64,000 nt of DNA from Isoperla grammatica (GCA_945910005.1 OX246746.1:20495316-20559315); one strand, 5' to 3'; shown: positions 51,306 to 64,000, counted from the first letter of the stretch. The notes: a model not told the origin generated them from the letters alone. Translations and numbers: made by a program.

Positions 51306-52690
51306 GAGTTGAGTTAAAAATAGCAGTCCATTGTACTCGTAAAATTACTAGTGTCATTTCATATAAATATGCTAGTGGATTGTAAGATAAACTGTACAAC
51401 CAACAGGTATTTTAAAGTGAGGGTGGGTCAATATATGCTAACAGCTGAGTTAAAAATACCAGTCCATTGTACTTGTAAACTTACTAGTGTCATTTCATAT
51501 AAATATGTTAGTGGATTGTAAGATAAACTGTACAACCAACAGGTATTTTAAAGTGAGGGTGGGTCAATATATGCTAACAGCTGAGTTAAAAATACCAGTC
51601 CATTGTACTCGTAAAATTACTAGTGTCATTTCATATAAATATGTTAGTGGATTGTAAGATAAACTCTACAACCAACAGGTATTTTTAAAGTGAGGGTGGG
51701 TCAATATATGCTAACAGCTGAGTTAAAAATACCAGTCCATTGTACTCGTAAAATTGCAAGCGTTATTTTATATAAGTACGTAAGTGCATTGTAAGATAAA
51801 CTCTACAACGAAAAGGTATTTTAAAGTCGATCGATGATAACTGCACATGTAATATAAATCATTCAAATTGTATGTAATGCAAGTTGAGATTAAGCTTGTG
51901 AATATTGTAGAAAAAATTATGCACCTACCGCTATTAGTTTTTTATTTATTGAGTGTTGAAATGCGTTGGAATTCCCTATGTTATACATTGTAACTGAACA
52001 AAAACCTACACTTTCAATCGTATAACTTTGCGTAGCACCTTCAAAAAGAAATATATTGTAACAAATTTTAGTCCTAAATGTAGATAACTTCATGACTAAC
52101 ATGAATACGTTTGAAAAAGATGATCGAACGCGATCCGTTTTCGAGATATTCGCGTTGGTGTGTCAATTTTACGTCAAATCTACTCAAATTAGAAACTATA
52201 AATATACTTTATTAATAAAAAAAAATATATAATTTCAAGAAGTTCAGTATTAAATGCTACTCATATGTAATAATTCTTGAAATTCATAATTTAGAATAAA
52301 AAAAAGTATTTTTTCATGTCCATTCAATTTGAATAGTTTAGTTGTTGTATTGGATGGGTAGTTCACTTCATCGATCGACTTTAAAGTGAGGGTGGGTCAA
52401 TATATGCTAACAGCTGAGTTAAAAATACCAGTCCATTGTACTCGTAAAATTACAAGCGTTATTTTATATAAGTACGTAAGTGCATTGTAAGATAAACTCT
52501 ACAACCAACAGGTATTTTAAAGTGAGGGTGGGTCAATATGTGCTAACAGCTGAGTTAAAAATACCAGTCCATTGTACTCGTAAAATTACAAGCGTTATTT
52601 TATATAAGTACGTAAGTGCATTGTAAGATTAACTCTACAACGAAAAGGTATTTTAAAGTAAGGGTGGTTTCACTTTCATATATGCCAACA
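51306..52690 (+). repeat. 136-bp tandem array
   Basis: About six to seven units share GTGAGGGTGGGTCAATATAT, GCTAACAGCTGAGTTAAAAA, TACCAGTCCATTGTACTCGT and CAACCAACAGGTATTTTAAA. Unit starts at 51418, 51553 and 51690 give a period of 135-137 bp. The array is split by the 556-bp TIR element at 51825-52380 and resumes in phase after it. Confidence 0.9.
51825..52380. mobile_element. 556-bp TIR element inserted in the tandem array
   Basis: The ends AGTCGATCGATGA and TCATCGATCGACT are perfect inverted repeats. The uninterrupted units show the empty site TATTTTAAAGTGAGG, so the insertion fell in TTTAAA. The duplicated bases are TTAA, or TA if the ends are drawn two bases wider; because the target is a palindrome both fit. 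No transposase frame. Confidence 0.8.
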
Positions 52691-53810
52691 GCTGAGCTAA
52701 AAATACGGTAATTCTTTCGTTCTAGTCCGCGGTGAGATCGCCTATTTCCGGTATTGGGAAGTACTTCCAGCTCTTACTGTATTATTGACTAGTGCTTATA
52801 ATGGGCCCACACAAGTAAAAGTGCATTTTAGGGCGATCTAATAGAGGGGTGCTGCATTGTCCCCATGACACCTATTTCGCTGTAGATCAAGGTGTCGCTG
52901 TCAATACGATTACATTACAGGATCACATATGATCACATATGATCTTGCTGAAAACTAAATTTGTCACAGACGAATGTTGATTTGTCGTGTGTGATATGTC
53001 TATGGTAGAGGCCAGCCGAGTAGCCCTACAACCTGAATGTTAATTGGATTTCGTTCTGGGAATTCCGTGTTCGCCAGCAAGCAATGCACACATGTTAGTC
53101 AAAGAGGGAAACGCGCGTTTAGATATGTCTTGAAATCTTATGATGACTTGATAAACAGTGGTCTCCTTGCATATTTCACAGGTAATACGGCGGGATTCTG
53201 AATCATAAAGAACTTTTTATCAGTTCATTTTTATTGTTCTTGTTCTTTTCAATGGTACAGTAGTTATTTGTGGTACAGTTGAGAGTAGTGTGGTTTTTGT
53301 TATGTATTCCTGCTTTTTTATGATTAATTTATTGTAATTTGTACGCGTAGTTCTATTTGCTAATACAATTAAAGACGTTTCGAGATATAACGCCACATCG
53401 TAGATACATAGGCCCTACTTGAACGCTGACTTGTCCTCCTTTGTAAATCGGTTTTGTATTTTCGGTAATCGGTTTGCAACAATAGGCCTATTAGCAACCT
53501 TCATTAAATGGTATAGATTCCACTTTCCTGTCGCACAAAGCTTTATTGGAGCCCTGCTGGAGAAGATACATTTTCGGATGGGTTTCCGTTTAGATAAAAA
53601 ACAAAAAAACTTATACATGTTACATAATATTTTATAATATGATAAACAATAATAATATTATACCTAATATTTCAATACAATGAGTAGTGCGCAGTTACTA
53701 GTTCTCTTGGTAATGTTCTCTTTTCAGTAATTAGATGTACCGATGAACGGAATATGATATTGGTGCTTAGTTTCAAATCACGTAAGGTAAACGTATAACT
53801 ACATAATATA

Positions 53811-54190
53811 GCCAACGGTTTAACCGCGGTCGCTTAGACGGTTCCCATACGAACACCGAAGTTAAGCAACCTCGGGCTAGGTCAGGTTACCGTTGATTAG
53901 AGCAGGTTGGAGGGTTCGAAAGCTTGTGTAACAGCTTCCTTCTTCTCGTCAACTGCTCGGCAGTCCAGGTTAGTGGAGGAACCTACATGGCTGTTAAAAG
54001 TTACACCGTCCTTTCGGATGGGACGTAAAGCCGGTGGTCCCCTTGGTACTTTTCGACAGGAGTAGGCTACGTGCCGGTACCAGGCTTCCCCTCCTCCCTT
54101 CCTCATTATCATTCATCAATCATCACTAATCAGGCTAAAGAGGGTATTGTGCCCTTTACTGGTCTTAAAAATATAATAAAATAAATTAAT
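53811..54190 (+). mobile_element. 5S rRNA-derived SINE (~370 bp)
   Basis: The head begins GCCAACGG and contains CACCGAAGTTAAGCAAC followed by TCGGGCTAGGTCAGG, aligning with the internal promoter of 5S rRNA genes (A box region around GAAGTTAAGC). The last third is too diverged for a working 5S gene. A conserved-looking body follows (CCTTTCGGATGGGACGTAAAG, then CCGGTGGTCCCCTTGGTAC), then an A/T-rich tail (AATAAAATAAATT). This architecture is that of 5S-derived (SINE3-type) elements. Confidence 0.75.
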
Positions 54191-55588
54191 AAAATACGTA
54201 ATATGTACATACATAAATGTGCTACAGTAGGCGTACATGAGATAGCACACCGAAAAATTGTTGCAATATATATGCCCCCTCAATTCTTGATAGTGATAGA
54301 ATATTTCATAAGTTTGAAGTGTAGGCTAGTAGTGTGTCACAGCTTCGTTTTCAAAACAGTTCTTTAACTATATCTCAAAGGTACTATATATTGCCTACTG
54401 CATGCTTGGGACCAAACGGTGGTATATAGTTGGTGCATAGAAAGATACTATAGGAAAACGCTCTGTGTGGCGCGTTGATACGCGAGCGCGTCCATATCTA
54501 CGAACGATCTGACGAAAAAGTCTCAAAAAAATGAAAACAACAATTAACAACAATTAAAGAATGCGTATTTCAAAAAAATTTCTAATTTCCATAGATATTA
54601 TACTTCCCGATATTTTGAATGTCGTGCAAGAATTTTATTTTAGAATTTCGTGCTAAGAATTTTCGTTGTCATGTTTTCAACGCGGTCCGCCACCGTTACT
54701 AACACCTTATTGACAGCAGAAGAAATGTACAGGCTGACAGTCACGAAGAGAAAAGAAATGTAATTTTTGCCTTTAACATGTACCAGGTCGCGTTTATTTA
54801 TACAAAAATTTACTATAATATGGTCACCTTACATTTTGTCGTTACTGGGTTTCAGACAAATATTTTCGAGTAACTTTTATGTAACTTTGCCAATTCTTAT
54901 CAGATCGACATAAAATGAACATATTCGTGATCGGAAAAATCTTTATAAAAATATGGCTATCTCATATTTTGCCGCCATTGTGTTTCATTCATTGCAGTAA
55001 CTATGGTGTAACTTTCTAACTTTTCGAACGATTTTTCCACAAAACTATACACATTCAATCCACATCTAGGCTTGTGGATGGTCCAAATTTCAAGTTGATT
55101 GGACTTTCCGTTCGACCGCTATCGACAGACAAAAAAAAACAAAATATATCAGAAAGAGTGCCATTAAATTCTAATGGAAACGCACGCTCCATAAGTTATT
55201 CCTGTTGCCACGCATATTCAAATAATGTATTTTCAAACAATATGCTGGGGCTCCACTGTTCCAAGGGTTTACTTTCGTTTTGTCCTAATTTACGGTTAGG
55301 TACAAGAAACGGTATACCGAAAACATACTGCGGAAGGGCCCCAAGGAGTGTCGGCTTTATAGAGGCAGATCGTCCCCAATATGCGGTAACCAGCGGGAGA
55401 GATTTTGGTGTAATAGCAACCAACAACAAGAATTCCAGCACATTTAATGGTCTCTTATTTTCTGCATTGCTTGATAATACTAATGCCAATGAAGGCAATG
55501 GCCTAAATTACCTTTAAATAGACCAATGTGATATAGCTAACGAAATAACTGTAAGTTAGAGACCCTCGCAAGTCCACCACCCTTTTAC

Positions 55589-55608
55589 GGGACTCGAACT
55601 CACGACCC
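55589..55608 (-). repeat. tRNA B-box remnant
   Basis: On the minus strand GTGAGTTCGAGTCCCGT matches the T-arm/B-box consensus, but no complete tRNA can be folded. Probably a SINE fragment. Confidence 0.3.
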
Positions 55609-56704
55609 GACCTTATAACCATGGACGACAACAGTTATAAAGTAAACATTGTAATGAGTTCCGATATGAATCCATTTACATTTTTGTCTGACCTTCCAAA
55701 ACGCAAGAGAAACACCTGAAATAACACAATGGATTAGCGAAGTCGAGTTATATTATGTAGAGTAATTTTCTACTCAAAATAGTTTTTTGACAAGATTACA
55801 GTACAACCACGTTTACCACTGTGTTGTTTTACTTACTTATTTGAGTAAACTCATTTTCTGACGGTGTGATTTGTCAAACTGTGACGGGTAAGAAGATACA
55901 ATTCTATTTAGCGTGAATTTGTTACCATTCATTTCAGGTTAAAATATTTGCCTAGCAAGTATTACCACAAATTGTAAATATCTGAGCTCCAACGTTGCCA
56001 CTGTATTAGCAACTCCTCATTTCATTACACCAATGCATTTAATATATTGTTTTTCTTGGAAATAAGTCTCATTCCCTACTTGACGATTAGACAACATTGG
56101 AGCCAAAGGTCACGCTGGACAACGAGGGGGGGAGAGTTCGTGGAATGTCGCCTCGTCTACTGCATTCCATCAACCCTGACAAACAGGAAGCTAGGATTCG
56201 AAACTTGTATACAGCTATTTTCGTTCCGTCTTGATAGCCCACTTTGTTGGGCGTCTTTGATAGCAAATGGTTTGCGTCGATTACGCATGTAGGGTGACCA
56301 TATGTATTGCCGGACATGTCCTCTTTTTGACATCCTAATCCGTGCCCGGGTTCTTTAAAGAAAAGGAAATGTCCGGATATGTTTTATTTGTTATGAAATG
56401 ATGGGCCTATCTAGAGTATCATGTACATGTAGAGTATCAATACATTAAGGAAAATTATATATGTACCAGTTACCAGTTAGCAGTTACCACTAGCATTCAT
56501 TTGTATTACCTGACATAACTCACATTCATTTAAATACGCCACCTTCAATTCCAATTCTCCCCTCTCCCGTAGTATTATATTGTCAGGGTTTAAAACAACC
56601 CCAGGCTCGAAACACAATGGGGTTCCATAAAACCTATGCGCGGCTACCTTCTTCTGTGCTTTGCGCTTTTATGTGAATTTGACCAGTCAAAGACTCCATG
56701 CCCA

Positions 56705-56800
56705 GACAGCCGTGCGGTAAAACGCACGAGATCTCTGTTCACAGATGGAGGCGGAGAGGATGCAGTTCGAATCCAGCCGGGAGCGCCAAAATTTAATTTG
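56705..56800 (+). repeat. tRNA-like SINE head (Leu/Ser-type variable arm)
   Basis: GCCGTGCGGTAAAACGCACGAGATC followed about 50 nt later by GCAGTTCGAATCCAGC resembles the A and B boxes of a type II tRNA. The acceptor ends do not pair, so it is not a functional tRNA. Confidence 0.35.
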
Positions 56801-57111
56801 TGTATATGTAACTAATCTTAATCAACTTGTATGTATACTTGTACTATGGTCTGAAAAAGTGTTATTTCAGGATTTGCAAGTTAATAATCGTGTAATCAAT
56901 TAAATGAAGGAATACGTTTAGTTCTATGACTACCTCCTAGGTTGCGCCACTAACAGACTGCTGCGAGTTTCGACTTTCAAACGCAGCTTTCCATATTTGT
57001 ATTGCATCTGCGTACTTCCCTTACATGGAACATCCGTGGAGTGGCCTTTGTAAAACAGACATGGATTGTGTGTGTGTTCCCGTACATGAAACGTATGAGT
57101 ATGAGAAAGAT

Positions 57112-57530
57112 ACACAATTCATAAATCTACAATTCCTACACACCCCTAAACTTAATAGTACGGATGTCTAATTTTAGGCCATATGGTATCTTTATTTTAA
57201 GTATTCAATGGACGGTCTTTTTAATGGGTATGCATTTGAAATAAAGGAACAAAATTAATAAATCTACAATACCTACACAACCCTAAACTTAATAGTACGG
57301 ATGTCTATTTTTAGGCCATATGTTATATTTATTTGAAGTATCCAATGGACTGTCTTTTTAATCGGTATGCATTTGAAATAAAGGAACAAAATTAATAAAT
57401 CTACAATACCTACACAAGCCTTAACTTAATAGTACAGATGTCTATTTTAAGGCCATATGGTATATTTATTTTAAGTATCCAATGGACGGTCTTTTTAATG
57501 GGTATGCACTTAAAATAATGTAAGTTAACT
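57112..57530 (+). repeat. 137-bp tandem array (3 copies plus degenerate tail)
   Basis: Units start with AATCTACAATWCCTACACA at 57124, 57261 and 57398 and contain ACTTAATAGTACRGATGTCT, GGCCATATGG and CCAATGGACGGTC. Diverged traces continue to about 57790 (TCTCCAATGGAGAGG). Confidence 0.85.
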
Positions 57531-58146
57531 TGTAAGATTAAGGTACCTACATATCATTAAAAACAACCTTGAGGACATGCTTATTTAGGACATGGCGTTT
57601 TTAATTTAAGTCTCCAATGGAGAGGTAATTAAATGTGAATACCTTTTAAATAAATGTTCCGTATTAATTATTTCATGGTTCCTGCCGATCCATAACAAAA
57701 CCTAATGGACGTGTATTTTTAAGTAAGGTCTGCCTTTCATCGTAAGTCTTCAATGGAGGGGTAAATTTAACAGTTCATTTACTGGTTGTGCTACTTCCAT
57801 ATCCAGTATACTTTATTTTAAAGGAAAAATTTTTACAGTGTAGACAATGTATTTAGTTTAGTATTGGCGATAGCTCAACAATAATTGACTGTTGAATATA
57901 ATAAAGATATTCAATATGATAAACTTTCAATAACTATCTATATGTGAACGTTTGTTCGAAGTTGCAGGCATGCCAAACATTGTATAGGATAGATTATAGA
58001 ATACAAATTAGCCAGATGTTCCCGGTTGTTCCGAATGAAATAATTCGCTCCGTAATGGCTTGTGAGCTGTGCCAAGTATCAAGTGTCTGTTGTTCTGGAG
58101 ATCGGGGTGTCCACGGCGAAACGTTCTAAACAGTGGTGTATTTTAC

Positions 58147-58261
58147 CTTCGTAGCTTCTTGGTCCGAACGCATCCTGCTCATTCAGGAAGTCGTCCAATT
58201 TGGTCTCCTGCAGAATCTCATTCCAGTAGTCTTGGAAGTTCTGCGTGACGTCTGTCTCCAT
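58147..58261 (-). CDS. RhoGAP gene exon 1 (start codon)
   Basis: The ATG at 58259-58261 opens a 115-nt coding exon ending at donor ACGAAG|GTAAAA after one base, exactly the phase exon 2 needs. It encodes METDVTQNFQDYWNEILQET... with an acidic, helix-prone N-terminus; the DYW motif resembles the MEDYWIEL stretch near the N-terminus of human ARHGAP18. Additional 5' non-coding exons are possible. The stop-to-start model relies on this ATG because it is the first Met in the frame. Confidence 0.85.
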
Positions 58262-58640
58262 GTTAGCTGGGTGCGCGACAGTTGGCCAGCTCGTTAGGAC
58301 GTGCGCGACACAGGTACCGCGACGCTGCGATACTGCTCACTAACAGCCATCACGCTCCTTGCACGGCTGATACACAATCTTCGAACAGATAAGATAACAC
58401 ACAATTAGATAATTGTCAATAATCGTTGAAGGCTATTAAAATATTGATAAATTAATTGTGACGTGACGCAAACAATGATAGCCTTGCCAGCCACCTCGCT
58501 TGCGACACACGGTTCTTGGTACTGCTTGCTATAGATCTATATGTTGGTACTTCAATTGCTACATCCTCATTTCCTCACAACACATATAGGTAACGTAACT
58601 TCTACAAACAGGCTCAATAAACAAAGACAAGATTAAAAGG
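58262..58640 (-). promoter_or_regulatory. Likely 5' UTR / promoter-proximal region of the RhoGAP gene
   Basis: The 120 bp just upstream of the start codon are richer in CpG (GCGCGACA, CCGCGACG) than the surrounding AT-rich DNA. No TATA box or initiator can be assigned with confidence. Confidence 0.35.
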
Positions 58641-61600
58641 GGGGGGGGGGGGACGAAATTGATTATTGTATACAGAGTGGCGCAGTTGGGCAGCGTATTT
58701 TATCAAATTTGTATCTGTACTTAGCAAACGTAGCTTGTGCGTGTTTGTATACAGAATTAGCGGAATTCAAAAAAGACAAAAAAAAATGAAAAAAAAGTTA
58801 TTCTTCCGGTAACCAGATAATCGTCAAATTTATGCTTTCATAATTAAGCTTGACACTTGTATCCTGTATGCTTGGCCAAAAAGAGCAGAAGAAAAGTCCG
58901 TAAGGCCATAAAAGCTCCACGTCCCTAAAAATACACAATTAGTATTATTACTTCAATTTGTCACAGCAAGCCTACCGGAAATTACTTTGCACGGCGGGTC
59001 TTAATTAACAATCAAACCATGCAAACTCGCATTACATACATGCCGATAAACCTTCTGCGCATATTTTAGTTTTTATATATCCTCAGAAGATACGCCGCCC
59101 TGGCAAGTGACTGTCCGGCAGTAGCACACCACAGTAACCATCAGACCACTAGACGCCCACATTCCCTTCGCCTTGAGCCCTTGATAATAGAACTCATGAA
59201 GTGATGGTGTGAGCGTCATTTTCCACCTACCATAGCATGGTCAGGTATTATAGTATAATTAGTATTTTTTTTTAATTCTTTACAACGCATTTATAACAAA
59301 GGTAATATAGCGTCGGCTGAATCAGATTCATCACACCATCTCCCGGGCCGTCATAAGGGGAATCCATTTGGGTGGGTTTCGGGGAGGAGGAAGTTGGTGG
59401 GCGTCAGGTCGCAATGAGGTTTGGCAAGTATGTAGAAGAAGAATGGGAAAGTTGGGAGAGAAAGAAAGAAGTTAAAGAAAGAAATAAAGAATTAAAGTAT
59501 TCTTTAAAAAGAAATGAAAGAGATTAAGAGATTAATTAAGAGATTAAAGAATTAAAGTATTCTTTAAGTACGAGTACAATTAAAGAATTAAAGAATTAAA
59601 GAAAGAATTAGAGAAAGAAAGAAATTACAAAAGATATGCGCGAGAGCCCTCTTTGCGGGCACCGGTCACCAAGAAAAGAGATTAAGTCATAACAATTGGG
59701 TGCATTTAATTTGAAAATACCGTACAGGAACTATTTTGATGACTAAACTATAGAAATCGGAACTGTTTTATTACAAGAACATCACTTTCAGTCTTAATTC
59801 CTCATAATTACACAATTTCCGTTCGATTACGACGCATCTTGGAGATAATGGCTCTGCCATTGAAGAAACACGTTATACGTACGATGTACGAATCAATTAT
59901 ACATACTGACTGAATTCCATAGTCACTTTCTCGTTCTCATAATTACAATCGGAAGTAAGCGTCATGGACTCGAAGCTGTCCAGAGGAGTGGAACGCTGCC
60001 GTTCCAGAACGTTTCAAGATTAGGAACCAGATTTGGAGGTCACACTGGGCGCACAGCACATACGTACGCAAGCACACTGCCTTATGCATGTGACTCACAA
60101 TTACTAAATAGTAAATACACGTAAAAGTTTCCATTTAAAATACAAAGCCTTTGAGCAGAGGGGGGCAATTTCCCTCATTTTATTGTGCATGTTATTAGTT
60201 ACGCCTACATATTATCTATTTATTGTCTACCTACGCAGTTACAAGAACTGATTTTACTATTCAGTATGTGCCTATATAGTTGCTACGATGGCTTCAAAAG
60301 CCATCGTTTGTAAATTATGCCAGCAAGGTCACAATAGGAATCGAACACTGAACTTTCTGTATCGGATGATGATGATGATGATGATGATGATATTCGCGTT
60401 TTACCTCTCACGCCAGCTTATGTATAAACCTAAACTACCAATTACATATATTATGTACTAGTATATATATGTATTATGTACTATATTATGTACTACAGAG
60501 TTTTCTTCTCTCGCGAGGAATTAGACATATTATCTGAAAGTTTGCATGGTTGTAATTGAACTTTCAACACGAGAAAATTTTGATTTAGTTGAAAAAACAA
60601 TTATTTTTTTATCATAAAATTGTAAACGCTCTTTTTGGCATTTTGCAAATTCGTAATCCTGATTATTTGTGTATGTTTCACTATTTCTATTTGCACATCC
60701 TTAGGAACTATGCAAAATGTTAGGTACCCGTACAGGACCCCACGAAAAAATGACCGCACTGTAAAATTCCTCATTTGATGTATCCGTCCACGTTGAGTGT
60801 CGTACAAGTGTGTGAGCAGTGTGCGTCACACAATATTCTTTCAAAGCATCGTCTGATAGTAGTATTTACTTGTGTGAGTGTGCTTTGTTGACTGTTGACA
60901 CCCAGGCAAGCATTACTGCTTGCGTCGCAGGAATGTATATTTAGTAATACCGCGGTCAAACCGTTTAGTATAGTTGAAGGTAGGAATCCAGACTAGACCA
61001 ACAGAATCCTAATCATTTCTTTGAGAGCTGCTCAGTGTTCACTCTGTTCACTGTCTTAACCTTGACAACCTTGAATGAAAAAATCCGTATAAAAAACAAT
61101 GAGCTTGTTACTGCCAAGAAGATACCAAATCCGTCGAGGGCTTGGTTGGCGCGGAGGCTATTTCCATGGCTGCGCGTGATGCGACATGCGTAGGTGACAG
61201 AGCTGAAGAGAAGCCAACATGATTATGAAGTTCACAAGACATGCTAACAACCCGGAAAAGCAGCGATCTTACCATTTCATTTTGGTGTACATTTGTATTT
61301 TGTACGTTACGAAAAACCAGCTGAAAATGTTTTCCACAAATGATAATTCAAACATCCCCCCCCCCCCCCCTCAACGTCGTGATAAAATAATTAAGACCAC
61401 ACACAATCAATAAAAAAACACAATACCTATAATAAATGTAATAAATAATAATAAATAAGATGCAAGTGAGCGAATGAACCATTCAAATCAAAAAGTTGTT
61501 CAGTATCGGTATTTCTGTCGATACAGGTGTTTGTTAGCCGCCTACGTAACGACTGATGAGATTAGTATGTTTCTTTATAAGTTCAAACGACCAAGCGGAA

Positions 61601-64000
61601 TTTAACGAAGATTTAAATTAGAATCAACAATCAAATACAAACCTTGTAACAACTACACACTCAGAGTTATCCATTTACCCATGCACCTACGTATGTAGGT
61701 GTAAAGTGTGAGCGAACTACTGCAATAGTTACTCCTCTCAAACTGTACCAGAGTTGCAGGGACACTATTGCACTACAGCCCACGATTGGAGCACGGAATG
61801 ACATAAATTTGTCTATGCAACACAATAATAAGGAGAACCCGAAATGCCGAATATGCAGAACAAATTCACGCGCTGTTGTATGTGTGTTAGTATAATCTAT
61901 TTTATGGTTGTTATTATTAAAACTGCACTAAAGAATGTTGAAGGCAACATATATTTACCCCCCCCCCCCCCCCCCCCTAACACACATATGCGTACTATCT
62001 GCATTCTACTACTGTGACGTGCAAGCACTAATGCAACTGATAAAGAGGCCTTGCACTTTGCAAAATTACACTTCTCTTAAATGCTCGTAACTTTTCCGTG
62101 AGGACAATATAATAGGATAAGAAGTTGAAGAATAACATAATTTATTATTTATTTGATCCTAAGAGACATAGTACTGATAGTACTGGGTACTAAATGCCCA
62201 TGTGACCTTATAACTACGGAAACGTTTGGGTAATCTCAATGGCGACAGGATATCCGAGCTCCGTAAGATAATAAGTTATCTGCCAGACTGCCTGGCTTAC
62301 TGACTTTTGGTCGCAAAATTTACAAAACACTGCCCGGTTACGTATATTCTCTATTTGTCCATTTACGAAAAAGGGTATGGCCCCGCCGTGACGTCAGGTA
62401 TGTGTTGCCGTGGTCGGGCTCGCACCTCGCGCCGCGCCCGTTTTCTCAATGTTTTTTCGTGTGTTTAGTCACGAATATCTCCAAAACGAGTTCGGTTACA
62501 TATACTTTTTAAAGCCCTGTTTTAATCAGTGTTTAATTATCTGTAATGTGATACATAATTTAATAATGTTTCATTTTATGTTGGTCTACTGTACCGTGTA
62601 CTAACCCTGAGCTTCCGGGGGTCCCAGCATTTTCAGATATAATATCTATCAAATGTCTGCTAAATGAATAAATTCAATAGGAAAGGAACCTATACTGAGT
62701 TACTAATTTAAAATGAATAATTAATTAAATGAACCTGCAATGTCTTGTTGAAGTTTATCGCACATTTAAAACATGTTGAAAAATCATGCTTCCTGCCTGG
62801 AAGTTTAATTATTCTCAGCAAATTTGGTGGGTGGGGGTAATACATCCCCTCTCCGCTGGGGTATTACGACGTCACCACGAACCACATACTAAATAAATGG
62901 TATGATGATATCCACTGAAAACCAGTTCTTGTAACTGTGAGGGTATGGATAACAAATACAAATGTAGTTTGTTTTTATTTTTAATTCTGAAGAACAGAAA
63001 GTGTACTATACGCACTATTTTCTGAAAACGCCCTTTACAATTTCCATCTTCACAACGGAGCTCAATGAGACTGTTCAAATTTCCCTCAAGATCGCTTTCC
63101 TGGAAAATGTGGGTGCCCAAACACCTCGGCAAGACGTGTTACTATCAAGTATCGACTATCGACCATACCCTCTACAGTCTACAGTCCACACTACACAATC
63201 ATGCTTATGGAAACAACGATATTTCTCTGACGTCACATAAAAGCGAGAACTAGTTTCTCACCTGTGCTATGAACCGACTGTTACAGCGTATCACAAGATA
63301 AGGTTATCATCTTGTGTAGATAAGGCTATCTATCTATCATTAAAACCTTCCACAGAGCCATGTTGTGATAAAGTTATGGCGACCTAGCAAGGTCCTGCTT
63401 TGTTCCAGTTCGGGGTTCGCTCCCCTCAAGTCCATCCAGCCTTGAGGTACATAATGACCATTGTTCTCTGCTCATCGATGATTAAAGATTGATCAGAATT
63501 CCATGAAATGACGGTGATGTGAATACACAAGACTATTTTGTAAGAGAAACATTAACCCGACTGACAGAGTCTAGTTCCAATAGCATGCAATATGCTCATG
63601 TGTCGGTTTGTCTACGAGACAACTGTCACTTGGTGTACGGAAAAATGGCCGCTATGTATAGGAACTATACGTAATATCCAATGTACGGGATAATGGCCGC
63701 CACCGTTAGTCACGTGAAAGTCCGAAAATCGAATAATTGCGAGTTCCGATTGCGATATAATTGCGACTTTCTCGGTTGTCGTCTTGTATGGCGCCGGATT
63801 CAAATTCGTTCAAATACTTGGAAATATTAGGATTTTGGATTCGAGTGACGAATCGTATTCGATATTTCCAAGCTTCGCACACCCTTAAATATTCTAGAAC
63901 CATTGGTCTTCTTGCGATTAGAATCAACCTGGAATCTCGATGAATGGAGGGAGCACTTCTGTGGACTCATTGCACGATTCCCTAGCATCGCTGCTAGCAT
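58639..64000. other. Upstream flank, no gene recognised
   Basis: Contains a poly-G tract (58639-58652), an A/G-rich low-complexity stretch (about 59445-59640), a (GAT)n microsatellite (60365-60391), poly-C tracts (near 61356-61370 and 61959-61977) and three GACGTCA motifs (62390, 62868 and 63229). Short open frames have no recognisable domain. Confidence 0.55.

Larger units (their letters stand above)
42467..58146 (-). other. Intron 1 (15.7 kb), repeat-rich
   Basis: The first intron holds most of the SINEs, foldback elements and tandem arrays listed separately. Between them lie long AT-rich stretches (for example 44000-47500, 49020-51300, 54200-56700) with no recognisable gene. The 147-codon open frame at 55074-55517 shows no domain and is not called as a gene. 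Confidence 0.8.

Noticed and set aside
51418..52690. Common origin of the 136-bp array and the 12-kb satellite, because both contain ACCAACAGGT
   Set aside because: Ten shared bases with no further alignment are compatible with chance.
53811..53915. Functional 5S rRNA gene
   Set aside because: Only the first two thirds resemble 5S; the C-box part is degenerate and the sequence continues into a SINE body.
55074..55517. 147-codon plus-strand open frame as a gene
   Set aside because: No recognisable domain, no splice support and surroundings that look like decayed repeat; it lies antisense within intron 1 of the RhoGAP gene.
62872..63240. Overlapping open frames on both strands as genes
   Set aside because: Short, no domain, no splice sites that extend them convincingly.

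Overview
The window is eukaryotic, AT-rich, intron-rich and repeat-rich: canonical GT-AG introns, a split protein-coding gene, LTR and non-LTR retroelements, DNA-transposon fossils, SINEs and a large satellite. An invertebrate fits best. A weak lean towards an arthropod rests on a decayed 5S-rRNA-like SINE head that begins GCCAACG, as arthropod 5S genes do, and on a Cys/His motif typical of invertebrate Gypsy gag proteins. No species can be named.

Gene content: one cellular gene is well supported. It is a Rho GTPase-activating protein of the ARHGAP18/28/40 (Drosophila Conundrum) family on the minus strand, running from ATG 58261 to stop 24056. I could build 13 coding exons with splice sites whose phases all agree (about 784 codons). 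It includes the N-terminal family motif, the region before the GAP domain, the RhoGAP domain with its arginine finger, and the conserved C-terminus. The acceptor of exon 4 is uncertain, and exon 6 sits inside a near-perfect hairpin.

Layout. 1-9351: non-coding, with foldback elements, three tandem copies of an approximately 0.85-kb block carrying two 435-bp PIF/Harbinger-like MITEs, and a 5'-truncated LINE. 9352-21503: a 12-kb satellite of 65/66/73-bp monomers, mostly in 138-bp dimers, with 1,372-bp higher-order repeats in the middle. 21504-24055: 3' flank of the gene. 24056-58261: the RhoGAP gene. Its 9.9-kb intron 7 holds a three-level nest: a hAT-like element (8-bp TSD) contains a Mag/SURL-like Ty3/Gypsy element (identical 190-bp LTRs), which in turn contains an opposite-strand Gypsy element (identical 154-bp LTRs) with intact pol but almost no gag. 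Intron 1 (15.7 kb) holds SINEs, foldback elements, a 136-bp tandem array split by a TIR element, and a 137-bp tandem array. 58262-64000: upstream flank with low-complexity tracts and no recognised gene.

How it fits together: the RhoGAP exons are the functional backbone and nearly everything else is mobile or repetitive DNA. The most unusual items are the inverted duplication at exon 6, whose single arm mismatch creates the only splice acceptor that fits the frame; the gag-deleted but evidently recently mobile nested Gypsy; and the higher-order satellite.
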